Assembly: GCA_938030895.1 (NCBI GenBank)
Contig: CALHIV010000001.1
Span: 1 to 50,010, forward strand
Source of the DNA: an uncultured Nitrososphaerales archaeon
GTDB taxonomy: Archaea > Thermoproteota > Nitrososphaeria > Nitrososphaerales > Nitrosocaldaceae
DNA length: 50,010 nt
Direction: 5' to 3'
This document shows, piece by piece, positions 34,213-42,548 of this stretch (within the stretch, counting starts at the first letter, position 1; each line of letters starts with the position of its first letter). The notes under the pieces are model-generated. The model had not been told where the DNA came from. It made no database searches and saw only the letters and a list, made by a program, of their open reading frames with translations. The translations under genes and the position numbers were made by a program.

Positions 34213-35613
34213 ATGACTAGTCAAGATGTGATCAGGGATTACAGCAAGTACGACTTTAAGGACCCAGTAGATATGTATGTTTACATAAGCAGGAAAGGCT
34301 TATCGAGGGAGACTATAGAGGAGATAAGCAGGATAAAGAATGAGCCTGAGTGGATGCTGAAGTTTAGGCTCAATGCTTATGAGACGTTCTTGAAGATGCC
34401 AATGCCAAAGTGGGGAGGTGATCTCAGCAAGGTTGACTTTGATAACATCTACTACTATGCAAAACCAACGGATAAGAAGGGTAGGAGTTGGGATGAGGTA
34501 CCAGAGAAGATAAGGAACACATTTGAGCGTTTAGGCATACCAGAGGCTGAGCGAAAGTTCCTTGCTGGTGTTGGTGCACAGTATGAGTCTGAGACCGTAT
34601 ACCATAAGTTGAGAGAAGATTTAGAGAAGAAGGGCGTGATCTTCTGCGATACAGATACAGCATTGAAGGAGCATGAGGATATATTCAGGAAGCACTTCGC
34701 AAAGGTTGTACCCCCAAACGATAACAAGTTTGCAGCATTGAATAGTGCTGTGTGGAGTGGAGGCTCGTTCGTGTACATACCTGAGGGGGTTGAGGTGGAT
34801 ATGCCCCTTAATGCATACTTTAGGATAAATGCACAGAATATGGGTCAGTTCGAGCGCACACTGATAATAGCGGAGCCATACAGTAAGGTACACTATATAG
34901 AGGGATGCACCGCACCAATATACTCAACGGAGTCACTGCACTGTGCAGTTGTAGAGGTTATAGCAAAGAAGGGTGCAACTGTACGATACACAACGCTCCA
35001 GAATTGGAGTAACGATGTCTACAATCTAGTTACCAAAAGGGCATACGCTTACGAGGATGCTGTAGTTGAATGGGTCGATGCAAACATAGGTAGCAGGTTG
35101 ACCATGAAGTACCCCTCAGTATACCTTCTTGGCAAGAACGCAAGGGCAGATCTTCTAAGTGTTGCCTTCGCTGGTAAAGGGCAGCATCAGGATACTGGGG
35201 CGAAGGCTGTGCATCTTGCACCCAACACAACCTCAAAGATAATCTCAAAGTCAGTAAGCAAGGATGGGGGTAGAACATCCTATAGAGGTTTACTGCATGT
35301 TGCAAAAGGGGCAACCAATGTAAAGTCGACTGTAAGGTGTGATGCCCTCCTCGTTGATGAGATCTCTAGGACAGATACCTACCCATACATAGAGGTCAAT
35401 GAGGATGATGCTACGATTACCCATGAGGCAAGCGTAGGTAAGATAGGAGAGGATCAGATCTTCTACATAATGAGTAGAGGCTACACTGAGCAAGAGGCGT
35501 TGAGCCTCATAGTCTCAGGCTTCTTAGAGGTATTCACTAAGGAACTACCCATGGAGTATGCAGTAGAGTTCAACAGGTTGATAAAGATGGAGATGGAAGG
35601 GGCAGTAGGTTAG
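34213..35613 (+). CDS. sufB: SufB Fe-S cluster scaffold
   Basis: Core scaffold subunit of the SufBCD complex (466 residues). Conserved segments include [51 protein letters not shown] and the C-terminal [20 protein letters not shown]. Assembly takes place in the cytoplasm with SufC (encoded at 22233) and SufD. It has its own TATA box and heads the operon sufB-sufD-ferredoxin-sufS-sufU. Confidence 0.97.
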   Translation: MTSQDVIRDYSKYDFKDPVDMYVYISRKGLSRETIEEISRIKNEPEWMLKFRLNAYETFLKMPMPKWGGDLSKVDFDNIYYYAKPTDKKGRSWDEVPEKIRNTFERLGIPEAERKFLAGVGAQYESETVYHKLREDLEKKGVIFCDTDTALKEHEDIFRKHFAKVVPPNDNKFAALNSAVWSGGSFVYIPEGVEVDMPLNAYFRINAQNMGQFERTLIIAEPYSKVHYIEGCTAPIYSTESLHCAVVEVIAKKGATVRYTTLQNWSNDVYNLVTKRAYAYEDAVVEWVDANIGSRLTMKYPSVYLLGKNARADLLSVAFAGKGQHQDTGAKAVHLAPNTTSKIISKSVSKDGGRTSYRGLLHVAKGATNVKSTVRCDALLVDEISRTDTYPYIEVNEDDATITHEASVGKIGEDQIFYIMSRGYTEQEALSLIVSGFLEVFTKELPMEYAVEFNRLIKMEMEGAVG

Positions 35614-35634
35614 GCAAGTAGTGATAGGAGGAAG

Positions 35635-35670
35635 AGAGTAAGAAGAAGAGTAAGAAGAAGAGTAAGAAGA
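35635..35670. repeat. Three 12-base purine repeats between sufB and sufD
   Basis: Three exact tandem copies of AGAGTAAGAAGA fill most of the 65-base gap. The last copy runs into AAAGGGAAG just before the sufD ATG, so the repeats may affect sufD ribosome access. Confidence 0.8.
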
Positions 35671-35678
35671 AAGGGAAG

Positions 35679-37121
35679 ATGAATATGAGCGATACATTAC
35701 CCATCTCATCTTTTGATGATCAGATCATAAAGAAGATCGGCTCAAGGTATAATGAGCCAGAATGGTTGATAGAGTCTAGGGTAAGATCACTCTATAACTA
35801 CAAAACACTTCCAGATGAGACATCTCCTCTCTTCAACAAGTATACTATAGCAAATATTCTAGATTCTAGCAGGTTTACAGTAGCACTCGATCTTACTACT
35901 CATGAGTTGGATGATGAGTTGAGAAGGAGGAGGGATGAGATAAGGCATGGCATAGTTATTACACAGATAGGTAAGAGCATAGAGGTTAAGGGTCTGAGTA
36001 AGAGCCTAGAGAGGGAGGGATTGGTTATAAGGGATGTTATGAGTGCACTTGCAGATAAGGAGTATGGAGAGATCATAAGGATAGCATCGAGCAGGATGGA
36101 TACCTCTGAGGATAGGTTCCTTGCATTAGAGCATGCGTTATTCAACTCTGGCCTCTTCATATACATACCAAGGGATATGGTACTCGATGAGCCTATAACC
36201 ATAATACGCTCATTACCATATGACTGCTCTATAGTTGAGAGGAATATAATATACGCTGGAGGGTCTAGTAGGGTAAGGATAGTACAGGAGCTTTATGCAA
36301 GGGATATCAATGATAGTGATGAGAGTAGGGATGCCATAAAAGAGGCATACTTTGAGTCTAATGAGTGCTATATAGCAGAGAATGCAGATGTAGAGGTTAT
36401 AACTACACAGGGGATGAGCGATGGTATAGCATACTTTACAAACAGGAAGGCATTCATAGCAAGGGATGCAAGGTTCAAGTCTTACCTAGGATTGTTTGGA
36501 GGCTCATTGAGTAGATGTAAGGTAGATAACATGCTGGATGGCTTTGGTGCAAACGCTGAACACTTTAATGTGCTCTTTGGTAGCAATGCTCAAGCATTCG
36601 ATGTTACAGCAAACATGATCCATCTGAAGGCAAACACCAGAGGCAGGGTTCTATCAAAGGCTATAGTTAGGGATACAGCAAGATCACTATTCAAGGGCAT
36701 GATAAATATAAAGAAGGATGGGAAGGGCTCAGAGTCCTATCTTGCTGGTCATGCTATACTACTCAACAAGGGTGCAAGGGCAGATTCGATACCAGCATTA
36801 GAGATAGAGACCAATGAGGTGAAGGCTACACATTCTGCATCAGTTGCACAGATGGATGAGGAGCAGATATTCTACATGATGAGTAGAGGTATGAGTAGGG
36901 AAGAGGCTAAGAGGGCAATAGTGTTTGGGTTCATAGAGCCATTACTCAAGAGGTTGAGTATCGATGCAAGGATATACACTATATACCTCGTAGACTGCAA
37001 GTGGAGAGGCAGACCATTGCTGCTTAGATCTGACGATGTGATGAGAGAGATATGGGAGGTTGAGGAGGAGTCTAGGAGGATAGAGAGCGATATATTCGAG
37101 AAGCACTACAAGTACAGATGA
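35679..37121 (+). CDS. sufD: SufD Fe-S assembly protein
   Basis: A SufB paralogue (480 residues) that pairs with SufB to form the scaffold. The typical C-terminal block is present (ATHSASVAQMDEEQIFYMMSRGMSREEAKR). The N-terminal half is much more divergent than SufB. An acidic segment near 205-215 (ARDINDSDESRDA) is an insertion. The stop overlaps the start of the next gene (ATGA), indicating coupled translation. Confidence 0.94.
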   Translation: MNMSDTLPISSFDDQIIKKIGSRYNEPEWLIESRVRSLYNYKTLPDETSPLFNKYTIANILDSSRFTVALDLTTHELDDELRRRRDEIRHGIVITQIGKSIEVKGLSKSLEREGLVIRDVMSALADKEYGEIIRIASSRMDTSEDRFLALEHALFNSGLFIYIPRDMVLDEPITIIRSLPYDCSIVERNIIYAGGSSRVRIVQELYARDINDSDESRDAIKEAYFESNECYIAENADVEVITTQGMSDGIAYFTNRKAFIARDARFKSYLGLFGGSLSRCKVDNMLDGFGANAEHFNVLFGSNAQAFDVTANMIHLKANTRGRVLSKAIVRDTARSLFKGMINIKKDGKGSESYLAGHAILLNKGARADSIPALEIETNEVKATHSASVAQMDEEQIFYMMSRGMSREEAKRAIVFGFIEPLLKRLSIDARIYTIYLVDCKWRGRPLLLRSDDVMREIWEVEEESRRIESDIFEKHYKYR

Positions 37122-37480
37122 TAGGGATAGATAATGATAAAGATAGGGATAGCAGTATAGATCGATTGGGTATGAACTGGATCAAGGTATGCAGTAGGCA
37201 TGATCTTAAGGAGAATGAGATACTTGGCATAGATTTTGATGGTATAAAGTTGATGCTAATCCTCCAGAATGATACCATATATGCCCTTGATAGGATATGC
37301 ACACATATGGATGCCGATCTTAGTATGGGCTTCCTTGCAGAAGGTGAGGTAACATGCCCACTACATCTATCAAGGTTTAGGCTTGAGGATGGTGTAGCAT
37401 TAAACCCTCCGGCAGATAAGCCATTGAGGAGATACAATGTTAAAATAGATGGCGATGATATATATGTGCAGGTGGGCTAG
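37118..37480 (+). CDS. Rieske-type 2Fe-2S ferredoxin in the suf operon
   Basis: A 120-residue soluble Rieske protein. The cluster ligands are Cys61/His63 (CTHMDADLSMG) and Cys80/His83 (CPLHLSRF). It lacks the extra disulfide cysteines of bc-type Rieske proteins and has no signal peptide, so it is a cytoplasmic ferredoxin like those serving dioxygenases or nitrite reductase NirD. The start codon overlaps the sufD stop by four bases and sufS begins three bases after its stop. It may donate electrons during Fe-S assembly, but that is inferred from position. Confidence 0.93.
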   Translation: MIGIDNDKDRDSSIDRLGMNWIKVCSRHDLKENEILGIDFDGIKLMLILQNDTIYALDRICTHMDADLSMGFLAEGEVTCPLHLSRFRLEDGVALNPPADKPLRRYNVKIDGDDIYVQVG

Positions 37481-37483
37481 TAG

Positions 37484-38785
37484 ATGCTAAGCATGTTAGA
37501 TATTGAGAGGATAAGGGCCGATTTCCCGATACTGGGTAGAAAGGTTAGGAATGGTAAGAGGTTGATCTACTTCGATAACGCTGCTACAACACAGAAGCCC
37601 AAGCAGGTTATAGACGCGATATATAACTACTATATGAACTACAATGCAAATATACATAGAGCAGTACACCAGCTCTCTGAGGAGGCCACTGAAGCATACG
37701 AGGGCTCGAGGGCAAAGGTTGCTAGGTTCATAAATGCAAAGAGTGATGAGATCATCTTTGTGAGGAATGCTACGGAAGCAATAAACCTTGTAGCATATGC
37801 GTGGGGAAGGGCAAACATAAGGGCTGGGGATACTATAGTGGTTAGCGAGATGGAGCACCACAGCAACATAGTGCCGTGGCAGATACTTGCTAGGGAGAAG
37901 GGAGCCAGATTACACTATATAAGGATAGATCATGATACCAACACGAGTAGAGATGATCATGAGAAGGGAGAAGGAGGAGATAGTGGTGGTGATGGCTCAC
38001 TCATACTAGATGATCTATATCATGCTATATCCCATGGTAATGTTAAACTACTCGCTATAAGCCATATGTCCAATGTCCTAGGCAATATAAACCCTGTCAA
38101 GGAGATGGTTGAGATATGTAGGGATAAGGGTATAAGGGTTCTAGTCGATGGTGCCCAATCCGCACCCCATATGCCAGTAGATGTTAAGGATATCGATTGT
38201 GATTTCTTTGCATTCTCTGCACACAAGATGCTTGGTCCAACCGGTGTTGGCATACTCTATACCAAAAGGGAGATACTTGATGCTATGGACCCATTCCTAG
38301 GAGGAGGGGATATGATAAGGGAGGTACACAAGTACGATGCGGTATGGAACGATCTCCCATGGAAGTTTGAGGCTGGTACACCAAACATAGCAGATGTTAT
38401 AGGTTTTGGGGCAGCAGTAGATTACCTTAATACAATAGGGATGGAGAATGTTAGGCTCTATGAAGATGAACTCACAAGGTATATGCTATCAAGGTTAACG
38501 GAGGTTAAGGGTCTGAGGCTCTATGGGAGCATGGATGCAGATAGACGTGGAGCGGTATTCTCATTCAACCTAGCAGATATACACCCTCACGATCTAGCAA
38601 CTATACTGGATGAGGATGGCATAGCGATAAGATCTGGGCATCACTGTGCCCAACCATTGATGGAGAGGTTAGGGGTTGCAGCAACATCTAGAGCAAGTTT
38701 ATACATATATAATACAAAGGAGGAGATAGACAGGTTCATAGACTCGCTAGAGAGGGCAAGGTTGATATTCAAGGTAGGAGGATGA
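37484..38785 (+). CDS. sufS: SufS-type cysteine desulfurase
   Basis: PLP enzyme releasing sulfur from cysteine for cluster assembly (433 residues). PLP lysine is Lys248 (FSAHKMLGPTG); the persulfide-carrying cysteine is Cys388 in RSGHHCAQP, the group II (SufS) form. A Gly/Asp/Glu-rich insert at about 151-171 is not part of the family core and probably forms a surface loop. The start (MLSMLDIERIRADFPIL) fits well. The downstream sufU is nearly contiguous. Confidence 0.96.
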   Translation: MLSMLDIERIRADFPILGRKVRNGKRLIYFDNAATTQKPKQVIDAIYNYYMNYNANIHRAVHQLSEEATEAYEGSRAKVARFINAKSDEIIFVRNATEAINLVAYAWGRANIRAGDTIVVSEMEHHSNIVPWQILAREKGARLHYIRIDHDTNTSRDDHEKGEGGDSGGDGSLILDDLYHAISHGNVKLLAISHMSNVLGNINPVKEMVEICRDKGIRVLVDGAQSAPHMPVDVKDIDCDFFAFSAHKMLGPTGVGILYTKREILDAMDPFLGGGDMIREVHKYDAVWNDLPWKFEAGTPNIADVIGFGAAVDYLNTIGMENVRLYEDELTRYMLSRLTEVKGLRLYGSMDADRRGAVFSFNLADIHPHDLATILDEDGIAIRSGHHCAQPLMERLGVAATSRASLYIYNTKEEIDRFIDSLERARLIFKVGG

Positions 38786-38788
38786 TTG

Positions 38789-39232
38789 ATGGATATGAGT
38801 AGTGCAGATATCTATAGGGAGATAATACTTGACTACTACAGGAACCCAAGGAACTATGGAAGGCTTGAGGCGCCAGATGTGGTAGTTAGGGATACAAATC
38901 CCCTCTGTGGAGATGAGGTTGAGATGCATATAAAGTTCGAGGATGGGAGGATAAAGGATATAAGGTTCAATGGCAAGGGCTGTGCTATAAGCCAAGCAAG
39001 TGCATCCATGCTCACAGAGATGGTTATGGGCAAGAGTCTGGAAGAGGTTAAAGGTTTAGGGAGACAGGATATATTGGAGGCTCTTGGCTTACCTAACCTT
39101 GGACCGGCAAGGATAAAGTGTGCTCTACTCTCTCTGAAGGTATTCAAACTTGGTATATACTCATACCTTGCAGAGAAGATTGGCGAGGATGAAGCCTCAA
39201 GCATAAAAGATGAGGCAACAAAGCTCTTTTAA
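38789..39232 (+). CDS. sufU: SufU/IscU-type Fe-S scaffold or sulfur carrier
   Basis: A 147-residue zinc/Fe-S protein that accepts sulfur from SufS. The three conserved cysteines are Cys40 (NPLCGDEV), Cys65 (GKGCAISQAS) and Cys111 (RIKCALLSLK), with Asp42 next to the first. Only 45 residues separate the last two cysteines, so it lacks the insertion of bacterial SufU and is closer to IscU in that region. The LPPVK chaperone motif of IscU is absent. Start at ATG 38789, preceded by GGAGGATGA overlapping the sufS stop. Confidence 0.93.
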   Translation: MDMSSADIYREIILDYYRNPRNYGRLEAPDVVVRDTNPLCGDEVEMHIKFEDGRIKDIRFNGKGCAISQASASMLTEMVMGKSLEEVKGLGRQDILEALGLPNLGPARIKCALLSLKVFKLGIYSYLAEKIGEDEASSIKDEATKLF

Positions 39233-39285
39233 AGCTCTTTTGAGTTTAGCATCATCTACCATCATTTAGTATTTACCATTTAGTA

Positions 39286-39324
39286 TCTATTCACGTAATC
39301 TATTCACGTAATCTATTTACGCAT
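39286..39324. repeat. 13-base tandem repeat between sufU and pgk
   Basis: Two exact copies and one degenerate copy of TCTATTCACGTAA lie between the convergent sufU and pgk genes. Confidence 0.75.
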
Positions 39325-39346
39325 AGAGGATATAGTTACAACTGTT

Positions 39347-40558
39347 TCATGCCTTCGCTGCTACCTTCTCATATGCCATCTCTAGTACCTCCATCATAGG
39401 CAGCTTCTTCCCTGCAAGGTATAGCACCAATGCACCGCCAGCAGTGCTTATATGGTCAACCTTATCACTCAACCCAAACCTCTGGAGTGCTGCAGTCATA
39501 TGCCCTCCACTAACTATTGTAGTACTCAACGATCTTGCAACTATCTCTAGCAATGTTCTTGTACCGTATGCGAACTGCTCCCTCTCAAATGCACCAGCAG
39601 GCCCGCTCATGAATACAGTTCCAGCACCGCTTATAATCCTCTCATAACTCTCTATGGTCTTGCTACCTATGTCTAGGATGATATCATCATCCTTGAACTC
39701 ATCCAGATCCTTCTCAACCCTCTTACCATTCTTCTCTGTAGCGTAATCTACAGGGAGCATGAATACATTTGGGTACTTCTGCATAAGCCTCCTAGCCTTC
39801 TCCACCAATGCCTCTTCCTTTATACCTAGTTTGTTTGCCTTGAACCTTCCTTGGGCCATAAGGAATATTATTGAGATTAGTCCAGTGAGGAGCACCTTAT
39901 CGGCCCTTCCGCCCTGTATGAGCGTCTCTATAGCCTCTAACCTATCAGAGATCTTTGAACCCCCAAGTATGACTATGTAAGGTCCCTTTGCAACAGTGAG
40001 CACCCTATCTAGAGATTGTACCTCTTTAGCAACTAGCCTCCCAGCAGATGCTGGAAGCAGATAGGGGAAGCCTACTATCGATGGATGTGCTCTATGGGCA
40101 GATGGGAAGCAGTCTAGTATACATGCATCCATGAGTTTAGCAAGCCTCCTAACCATGACTGTGTTTGCTGCATCCTTTGGAGCAAACTCATAATTCTCCT
40201 CTGCGCAGAACCTAAGGTTATCAAGGAGTAGTACATCTCCATCCTTCATCCTCTCTATACTCCTCCTAGCCTCTGGACCTATAACATCATCAACAAACAT
40301 AACCCTTCTGCCTATCCTCTCTTCAAGTATCTCAGCATGCTGACTTAGATCTATGTAGTCGTAGCGCCCAACCCTCCCTTGATGGGAACCAACCACAACC
40401 TTCGAGTGCTCCAACTCCTTTATCGTAGTGCTTGCCTCGTCGATCCTTATACTCTCTATTATCTTCAGAGTATCTGGATGGATTGGAACGTTCATATCGA
40501 CCCTGATGAATACTGTTCTGCCCTTCAGATCTATATCATCTACTGTTAACATATTCAT
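39347..40558 (-). CDS. pgk: Phosphoglycerate kinase
   Basis: Interconverts 3-phosphoglycerate plus ATP and 1,3-bisphosphoglycerate (403 residues, archaeal length). N-terminal substrate-binding motif KGRTVFIRVDMNVPI, the basic-patch SHQGRVGR, DCFPSAHRAHPS, the nucleotide-domain VILGGSKISDRLEAI and the hinge/ATP segment TIVSGGHMTAAL are visible. In autotrophic archaea it would mainly serve gluconeogenesis. It starts at the ATG at 40558. It is convergent with the suf operon and divergent from the PAP2 gene. Confidence 0.97.
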   Translation of the reverse strand: MNMLTVDDIDLKGRTVFIRVDMNVPIHPDTLKIIESIRIDEASTTIKELEHSKVVVGSHQGRVGRYDYIDLSQHAEILEERIGRRVMFVDDVIGPEARRSIERMKDGDVLLLDNLRFCAEENYEFAPKDAANTVMVRRLAKLMDACILDCFPSAHRAHPSIVGFPYLLPASAGRLVAKEVQSLDRVLTVAKGPYIVILGGSKISDRLEAIETLIQGGRADKVLLTGLISIIFLMAQGRFKANKLGIKEEALVEKARRLMQKYPNVFMLPVDYATEKNGKRVEKDLDEFKDDDIILDIGSKTIESYERIISGAGTVFMSGPAGAFEREQFAYGTRTLLEIVARSLSTTIVSGGHMTAALQRFGLSDKVDHISTAGGALVLYLAGKKLPMMEVLEMAYEKVAAKA

Positions 40559-40706
40559 ATGCTTCTCCCTCTCCTACCCTCCTCCCTCTACACTGTTAGA
40601 CCTTCTAGTGATAGTGATAAAAACTTTATTTTGTACTACTCTTATCATCCATAATTACTCATCCCTACAGTAATGATAATATTGTTTCTACTCTGATCTG
40701 TTATAC

Positions 40707-41369
40707 GTGCTTGGTAGAACGGCATTGGTGCCTCTACGCTCTACAAGATTCTTATCACTGCTCATAACCTTTGTTATAGTGAGCGTATTGGTAGCCTCTG
40801 GCATAACCGATGATCTTGATACTAGCATATTCGATGCAGTAACTGGTTCTAGATCACATACGATGGATCTTATAATGGTTGGGATAACCACTACAGCAGA
40901 TATATTCCCTGTCTACTTCTCTCCATTACTCATCATAGCATTTATACTCTTAGTTAGGAGGAGGAGTAGAAGGGTAGGGGCAATACTCATCCTTATTATA
41001 CTCGTTACCACACTGGCATCTCTGCAGGTGAAGAGCATAGTATATAGAGATAGGCCAAGCTATGAGTTCAATGTAGAGGGTTTAGAGTACAATGTTGAGT
41101 TGGATGCTATAACACCCAAGTCAAGTTCTTACCCATCTGGTCATGCTGCTAGGAGTGCTGCATTTGCACTCGTGATGAGTTATATACTTAGGGATAGGCG
41201 TATAAGCGGGGTAAACATAGGGATGCTCCTCTGGCTCTACCCCTTGCTCATCTCATTCAGTAGGGTGTATATAGGAGAGCATTATCCTATAGATGTGCTT
41301 GGGGGTACACTGTTGGGACTCATAGTTAGTAACTTTATGGCCAGAATATTTAGGTTGCATGAGTTATGA
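40707..41369 (+). CDS. PAP2-family membrane phosphatase
   Basis: A 220-residue integral membrane protein with the three PAP2 motifs: KSIVYRDRPS (motif 1), PSGHAARSAA (motif 2) and SRVYIGEHYPIDVLGG (motif 3). The catalytic histidines lie in motifs 2 and 3. About six membrane helices. It probably dephosphorylates a lipid phosphate such as an isoprenyl diphosphate, but the substrate cannot be assigned. The start is GTG at 40707, with an AT-rich TATA-like stretch about 30 bases before it; no ATG lies near the expected N-terminus. Confidence 0.92.
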   Translation: MLGRTALVPLRSTRFLSLLITFVIVSVLVASGITDDLDTSIFDAVTGSRSHTMDLIMVGITTTADIFPVYFSPLLIIAFILLVRRRSRRVGAILILIILVTTLASLQVKSIVYRDRPSYEFNVEGLEYNVELDAITPKSSSYPSGHAARSAAFALVMSYILRDRRISGVNIGMLLWLYPLLISFSRVYIGEHYPIDVLGGTLLGLIVSNFMARIFRLHEL

Positions 41370-41434
41370 TAAGCTCAATAACACCCAAATAGAGATAAAC
41401 AGGCAAGTAAAGAAATTAGGTGAAGCAAGAAGAT

Positions 41435-41734
41435 CTAGCCTATTAAGGTATTGGCGGATTCATCATCTAAGAGGAGCAATGCATAATGGTTACTATCATG
41501 ATGGTATACGATGTATCTTATATTACCCTTGAATGTATACCTTATCCTTAGATTAAGTTCATTCAGTAGAATGTAACCTATACTCCTTGCAGTATTAGCC
41601 TTTGGTAGTAGTATCCTGAACCTTACTGTGTTATGCTGCTCATAGAGTTGGAGCATGATATCTACAGCATCAATAGCATCCCTTACATCGTTAACAATGA
41701 ATGAGTGTATTACTGGTACCTGTGATGGATGCAT
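41435..41734 (-). CDS. Small hypothetical protein
   Basis: A 99-residue frame starting at the ATG at 41734. A TATA-like box (CTTTATTTACG, near 41758-41769 on this strand) is well placed. The composition is normal for a soluble protein: a strand (VPVIHSFIVND), a helix (RDAIDAVDIMLQLYEQH), then strands (VRFRILLP, RIRYTFKGNIRYIVYH). I do not recognise it. It is divergent from the RAM-domain gene at 41840 and may be an alpha/beta fold of ligand-binding type. Confidence 0.65.
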   Translation of the reverse strand: MHPSQVPVIHSFIVNDVRDAIDAVDIMLQLYEQHNTVRFRILLPKANTARSIGYILLNELNLRIRYTFKGNIRYIVYHHDSNHYALLLLDDESANTLIG

Positions 41735-41810
41735 TACTAGTCTACTGTATCTAGACGTAAATAAAGTAATCTAATTGGGTTGTAGATGTTTATTCTATTG
41801 GATTCAAATA

Positions 41811-41818
41811 TTTATAAG
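41811..41818 (+). promoter_or_regulatory. TATA box for the RAM-domain gene at 41840
   Basis: TTTATAAG 22-29 bases before the ATG at 41840. It excludes the longer frame from 41786, which would begin upstream of the promoter. Confidence 0.6.
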
Positions 41819-41839
41819 CATATTACTTCTAGCACATCT

Positions 41840-42073
41840 ATGAAGGCATTCGTGGAGATAAAGATAGAGGCTGGTACAAACGTGGAGAGGATAATACGGT
41901 CGTTGAGGAGTATTGAGGGGGTTAAGGAGGCGTTCGCTGTTACTGGGCATACAGATATAATAGCTAGTATAGAGGCTAGCGATCTCAAGGGTATAGCAGA
42001 TATAGTTACGCAGAAGATACACGCAATAAAGGGGATAGAGAATACAGAGACCATGCTATGCGTTGAGGACTAA
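41840..42073 (+). CDS. Stand-alone Lrp/AsnC-type RAM domain protein
   Basis: A 77-residue RAM domain, third in the window. MKAFVEIKIEAGTNVERIIR, IEGVKEAFAVTGHTDIIASI and ASDLKGIADIVTQKIHAIKG line up with the protein at 10132-10365 almost segment by segment, so the two are probable paralogues. I use the ATG at 41840 because a TATA box at 41811 would give a leaderless mRNA starting there. It is probably a small-molecule sensor working with full-length Lrp proteins. Confidence 0.88.
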   Translation: MKAFVEIKIEAGTNVERIIRSLRSIEGVKEAFAVTGHTDIIASIEASDLKGIADIVTQKIHAIKGIENTETMLCVED

Positions 42074-42548
42074 TTAAAAATATGTTGATCTATAACAAGC
42101 ACTCATCTAGAGGAGAGAATAATCTATCTATATCTATATCTATATAGAGCTATATAGAGCTATATAGAGTAGAGATAGGGTATCAGTATTATATGTAAAA
42201 TTAAGGGAATGATGATAACCTAGGGTATAGATGTAAGTGAGTTAATACAAGCATCTAACAGCAGTTAATACCTATAGATCTGGAGAGGGTTAAGGCTTAT
42301 CTGATCCAGATAGGTTGCAAGTCTTTACCTTACTGTAAGTTACTGCTCAACCACAATCTCGAGAAGATCTCAACCTATCCTAAATCATCTCTTAGCCTAT
42401 CCTAGATCAAGCCATCAATAATGTAGGCAATCTATCATATTATCACATGAACATAAAGCATGTACTCAATCGAACATTCTTATGCTCATGCATATATCTC
42501 ATTTAACACTTAAATTGGTAGTTGTGGTAGAGCAGTTGAGTAGCAAGT
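42074..42548. other. 475-base intergenic region without a recognisable gene
   Basis: The longest gap in the window. It begins with a tandem tract of CTATAT/TATATAGAGC units (42122-42175). From about 42230 to 42480 the sequence is less repetitive, with a pair of related segments (AACCTATCCTAAATCA and AGCCTATCCTAGATCA near 42380-42408). No convincing ORF. A TATA-like box for the PAC2 gene lies near 42508-42516. A non-coding RNA cannot be excluded. Confidence 0.6.
42122..42175. repeat. Tandem CTATAT / TATATAGAGC repeat
   Basis: About three copies of CTATAT followed by three copies of TATATAGAGC, an imperfect inverted relative of the first part. Related to the GATATA runs near 6144 and 8515. Confidence 0.75.

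Noticed and set aside
42074-42548. Possible C/D-box small RNA: AATGATGA near 42208 and CTGA near 42299
   Set aside because: The boxes are about 90 bases apart, with no convincing C' and D' boxes between them; archaeal C/D RNAs are normally 50-70 bases.
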